Source: Comamonas odontotermitis
GTDB taxonomy: Bacteria > Pseudomonadota > Gammaproteobacteria > Burkholderiales > Burkholderiaceae_C
Direction: 5' to 3'
NCBI RefSeq assembly: GCF_020080045.1
Contig: NZ_CP083451.1
Coordinates: 4,327,001-4,391,000, forward strand
DNA length: 64,000 nucleotides
Part shown: positions 61,415-64,000 of the stretch, piece after piece
Layout of the letters: every line of letters starts with the position of its first letter
How positions within the stretch are numbered: the stretch's first letter is position 1
The notes under the pieces: model-generated
Seen by the model: the letters and a program-made list of their open reading frames with translations, nothing else
The model's database searches: none
Told to the model about the DNA's origin: nothing
Program-made: the position numbers and the translations under genes

Positions 61415-61532
61415 CGATGCTTTTCTGTCGCCTACCGAGTCTTTAGCTGGATTTATAAAGCGCCCGCAAGCTGAAGCAAATCGGCGCCGTGAAGCACAAA
61501 GTGTACTACCAATCGCTCGCAAGCGGCACCTG

Positions 61533-62024
61533 TCAAAACCCGCCCAGGTACAGCCGACTCGAGCTTTTCACCTCTTCCATCACCGCATATGTCCGCGTCT
61601 CGCGCACGCCAGGCAACTGCCACAGCACTTCTCCGGCAAAGGTGCGGTAATGGTTCATGTCGGCCACACGGATCTTCACCAGATAGTCGAAGCCGCCCGC
61701 CACCATATGGCATTCCATGATTTCGGGCCGCACCTGCACGGCAGCCTTGAACTCCTCGAACACATTGGGGGTGGTGCGGTCGAGCAGGATTTCGATGAAC
61801 ACCAGCATGGCCGCACCCAGCTTTTGCGGGTTCAGGCGCGCTTCGTAACCGGCGATGTAGCCGTCCTTGGTCAGGCGCTGCACCCGCGCCAGCACGGCGG
61901 TGGGCGAGAGTGCCACGGCTTCTGCCAGCTTCAGGTTGGAGATGCGGCCATCGCGCTGCAGCACGGCGAGGATACGCAGGTCCATGCGATCAAGGTCTTC
62001 GGGCGGGGCGATCATATCGGTCAT
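61533..62024 (-). CDS. Lrp/AsnC family transcriptional regulator, probable PutR-like
   Basis: A 163-residue regulator. The N-terminal helix-turn-helix is ILAVLQRDGRISNLKLAEAV followed by ALSPTAVLARVQRLTKDGYI; the C-terminal RAM/AsnC ligand-binding domain contains IMECHMVAGGFDYLVKIRV. It is divergent from putA with 115 bp between the starts, the usual arrangement for an Lrp-type activator of proline catabolism. The start is uncertain between 62024 and 62015. Confidence 0.88.
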   Translation of the reverse strand: MTDMIAPPEDLDRMDLRILAVLQRDGRISNLKLAEAVALSPTAVLARVQRLTKDGYIAGYEARLNPQKLGAAMLVFIEILLDRTTPNVFEEFKAAVQVRPEIMECHMVAGGFDYLVKIRVADMNHYRTFAGEVLWQLPGVRETRTYAVMEEVKSSSRLYLGGF

Positions 62025-62048
62025 AAGCGGCCTGGATGCGGAATCTTT

Positions 62049-62063
62049 CTCTATGAAATAGAG
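62049..62063. promoter_or_regulatory. Candidate Lrp-type operator in the regulator-putA intergenic region
   Basis: CTCTAT-GAA-ATAGAG is a perfect 6-bp inverted repeat with a 3-base spacer. It lies inside a larger symmetry TTTCTC...GAGAAA, in the short region between the divergent genes. Lrp-family sites have this size and AT-richness. Binding is inferred. Confidence 0.4.
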
Positions 62064-62139
62064 CAATTATGGAGAGAAATTCATCGCACAAACTCGCACA
62101 CTGGCGATATTCACTACCCCGGTATTCCCAGAGGCCGCC

Positions 62140-64000
62140 ATGACCGCACCCACCCTGTCTGCTGTTCGCTCCATCGATTTTGAGCAAAATACGGCTCCAG
62201 CGCACAACCATCAAGCGCAGACAGCTACTGTTTTTGATGATTTCACTCCGGCATTGCAGCCAGCCACGCTACTGCGCGCAGCCATTACCGCCGCCTACCG
62301 CAAGCCCGAGCCTGCCGCATTGGCCGACCTGCTGCCCCAGGCCACGCCGCCCGCCGCCATCGCGCAGGCGGGGGACGCGCTGGCGCTGGAGCTGGCCAAA
62401 AAGCTGCGCGAGCGCAAGGCGGACGCTGGCCGCGCGGGCCTGGTGCAGGGGCTGCTGCAGGAGTTTGCGCTGTCGTCGCAGGAAGGCATTGCACTGATGT
62501 GCCTGGCCGAGGCCCTGCTGCGCATCCCCGACGCAGCGACGCGCGATGTGTTGATCCGCGACAAGATCGCCCACGGTGAATGGAAGGCCCACGTGGGCAA
62601 GAGCCCGTCGATGTTCGTCAACGCCGCAGCCTGGGGACTTGTGCTGACCGGCAAGCTGGTGGCCACGCACAGCGAGGGTTCGCTCGGCCAGTCGCTCACG
62701 CGCCTGATCGGCCGTGGCGGCGAGCCGCTGATCCGCAAGGGCGTGGATATGGCCATGCGCATGATGGGCGAGCAGTTCGTGACTGGCGAGACCATTGGCG
62801 AGGCGCTGCAGAACGCCGAACGCCTGGAGGCCAAGGGCTTCCGCTATTCGTATGACATGCTGGGCGAAGCCGCGATGACGGCTGACGATGCCAAACGCTA
62901 TCTGCGCGACTACGAAAACGCCATCCACGCCATCGGCAAGGCCAGCAACGGCCGTGGCGTGTACGAAGGCCCGGGCATCTCGATCAAGCTGAGCGCCCTG
63001 CACCCGCGCTACAGCCGCGCGCAGCACGACCGCGTGATGGCCGAACTCTACCCCGTGGTGCTGCAGCTCACCTTGCTCGCCCGCCAGTACAACATCGGCC
63101 TCAATATCGACGCCGAAGAAGCCGACCGCCTGGAGCTGTCGCTCGATCTGCTGGAAAAACTGTGCTTTGCGCCCGAGCTGGCAGGCTTTGCCGGCATCGG
63201 CTTTGTGGTGCAGGCCTACCAGAAGCGCTGCCCCTATGTGCTCGATTTCATCATCGATCTGGCGCGCCGCAGCCAGCACCGCCTGATGGTGCGCCTCGTC
63301 AAGGGCGCGTACTGGGACAGCGAGATCAAGCGCGCCCAGGTCGAAGGCCTCGAAGGCTACCCGGTCTACACCCGCAAGGCCTATACCGATGTGTCGTACA
63401 TCGCCAATGCGCGCAAGCTCCTGGCCGCGCCCGATGCGGTCTACCCCCAGTTTGCCACCCACAACGCGCACACGCTGGCCACCATCTACCACCTGGCCGA
63501 CCCGGCCACCTACCAGCCGGGCCAGTACGAATTCCAGTGCCTGCACGGCATGGGCGAGCCGCTGTACGAGCAGGTGGTGGGCCGCAATGCCGCAGAAAAC
63601 CTGGGCCGCCCCTGCCGCATCTACGCGCCCGTCGGCACGCATGAAACGCTGCTGGCCTACCTGGTGCGCCGCTTGCTCGAAAACGGCGCCAACACCAGCT
63701 TCGTCAATCGCATCGCCGACCAGGACATTCCGCTCTCCAAACTGGTGGAAAACCCCGTCGCCACCGTGCAGCAATGGGCGCAGAGCGAAGGCCAGCTGGG
63801 CCTGCCCAACCCGCACATCGCCCAGCCGCGTGAACTGTATGGTGACAGCCGCGCCAATTCCGCCGGGCTGGATCTGGCCAATGACGACCGCCTGCGCCAA
63901 CTGCAGGGCGACCTGCAGGCCAGTGCAGCCATGGCGTGGCACGCCGAGCCCATGCTGGCACAAGGTGCACCGGCCACCACCAACGCACCGGAAGCCGTCG
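62140..64000 (+). CDS. putA: Bifunctional proline dehydrogenase / P5C dehydrogenase PutA, 3' end outside window
   Basis: 620 residues are visible, beginning MTAPTLSAVRSIDFEQNTAP. The N-terminal helical arm is LLQEFALSSQEGIALMCLAE; the FAD-barrel proline dehydrogenase domain has IRKGVDMAMRMMGEQF, GPGISIKLSALHPRYSRA, LNIDAEEADRLELSL, MVRLVKGAYWDSEIKRAQ and FATHNAHTLATI. The aldehyde dehydrogenase domain begins near the right edge. It oxidises proline to glutamate. No ribbon-helix-helix DNA-binding domain is seen at the start, so regulation is probably by the divergent Lrp protein. Codons about 15-35 lie in a palindrome. Confidence 0.95.
   Translation, partial: MTAPTLSAVRSIDFEQNTAPAHNHQAQTATVFDDFTPALQPATLLRAAITAAYRKPEPAALADLLPQATPPAAIAQAGDALALELAKKLRERKADAGRAGLVQGLLQEFALSSQEGIALMCLAEALLRIPDAATRDVLIRDKIAHGEWKAHVGKSPSMFVNAAAWGLVLTGKLVATHSEGSLGQSLTRLIGRGGEPLIRKGVDMAMRMMGEQFVTGETIGEALQNAERLEAKGFRYSYDMLGEAAMTADDAKRYLRDYENAIHAIGKASNGRGVYEGPGISIKLSALHPRYSRAQHDRVMAELYPVVLQLTLLARQYNIGLNIDAEEADRLELSLDLLEKLCFAPELAGFAGIGFVVQAYQKRCPYVLDFIIDLARRSQHRLMVRLVKGAYWDSEIKRAQVEGLEGYPVYTRKAYTDVSYIANARKLLAAPDAVYPQFATHNAHTLATIYHLADPATYQPGQYEFQCLHGMGEPLYEQVVGRNAAENLGRPCRIYAPVGTHETLLAYLVRRLLENGANTSFVNRIADQDIPLSKLVENPVATVQQWAQSEGQLGLPNPHIAQPRELYGDSRANSAGLDLANDDRLRQLQGDLQASAAMAWHAEPMLAQGAPATTNAPEAV
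62185..62236. repeat. Imperfect palindrome encoding part of the PutA N-terminus
   Basis: CAAAATACGGCTCCAGCGC (62185-62203) and GCGCAGACAGCTACTGTTTT (from 62215) are imperfect inverted arms, AT-rich outside and GCGC inside. It resembles the intergenic palindromes at 35329-35390 and 56533-56582. Confidence 0.5.

Noticed and set aside
61380..61532. A known SAM riboswitch (class I, II or IV) upstream of metX
   Set aside because: I could not find the conserved core elements of these classes. Only a terminator-like hairpin is supported.
62269..63963. A 564-codon minus-strand frame
   Set aside because: It is antisense to putA, whose proline dehydrogenase motifs run throughout. The reverse is compositionally odd.
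1..64000. tRNA and rRNA genes
   Set aside because: No cloverleaf with conserved TTCRANYC loop or rRNA-like stretch was recognised in the gaps. A tRNAscan search would be decisive.

Overview
The window looks like a chromosomal segment from a betaproteobacterium of the Comamonadaceae (Comamonas/Acidovorax/Delftia type). The evidence is the overall high GC, the overlapping metX-metW pair, a divergent Lrp-type regulator and putA, the gene families present, and AT-edged GCGC-core palindromes between and inside genes. The assignment is inference; there is no rRNA gene to anchor it. I recognised no tRNA, rRNA or CRISPR.

Layout. (1) 1-4.7 kb: a minus-strand operon (YcaC-like hydrolase, XapX-type protein, secreted amidohydrolase, DoxX, YoaK-type and TMEM175-type membrane proteins) read away from a divergent LysR regulator. 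(2) 5.9-11 kb: housekeeping singles (EamA exporter, VOC protein, methyltransferase, DTW-domain enzyme, ferritin-like protein, DUF924). (3) 11.2-15.1 kb: a very long exported protein with a choice-of-anchor P-like N-terminus, about six Ig-like repeats and a duplicated C-terminal module; an IS481-type transposase follows. (4) 16.8-21.7 kb: an acyltransferase, acetoacetyl-CoA synthetase and a Bcr/CflA exporter. (5) 21.74-23.08 kb: a complete IS3-family element with 28-bp inverted repeats and an AAG target duplication touching the exporter's stop codon. (6) 23.1-32.7 kb: a peptide-type ABC uptake operon with two tandem paralogous binding proteins, two permeases, two ATPases, an alpha/beta hydrolase and an M20 carboxypeptidase. 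(7) 33-37.7 kb: lipoprotein, GST, pirin and DinG.

(8) 38-55.6 kb is the accessory heart of the window: a surface-polysaccharide (O-antigen-like) locus. It makes GDP-mannose (ManC) and CDP-4-keto-6-deoxyglucose (RfbF, RfbG), followed by an RmlC-like cupin and an RmlD-like reductase. Export is through an ABC-2 permease and a Wzt-type ATPase with a C-terminal carbohydrate-binding domain, next to a methyltransferase that may cap the chain. Two GT32-like transferases, an acyltransferase, two GT4 transferases and two large multi-membrane-span proteins complete it. Base composition falls visibly from within wzt to about 49.3 kb, which suggests horizontal exchange of the sugar-specific core.

(9) 55.7-64 kb returns to core genes: YkgJ and Rieske proteins, an M20 peptidase, a GGDEF diguanylate cyclase, metW-metX, an Lrp-type regulator and the start of putA, which runs off the right edge.

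No wholly new defence or mobile system was identified. The most interesting items are the CDP-hexose branch that uses an RmlC/RmlD-like pair (the reductase having His where the SDR catalytic Tyr belongs), the GT4 enzyme with an unassigned 160-residue tail, the palindromes that have become coding sequence in putA and a DTW gene, and a terminator-like hairpin directly against the metX start codon.
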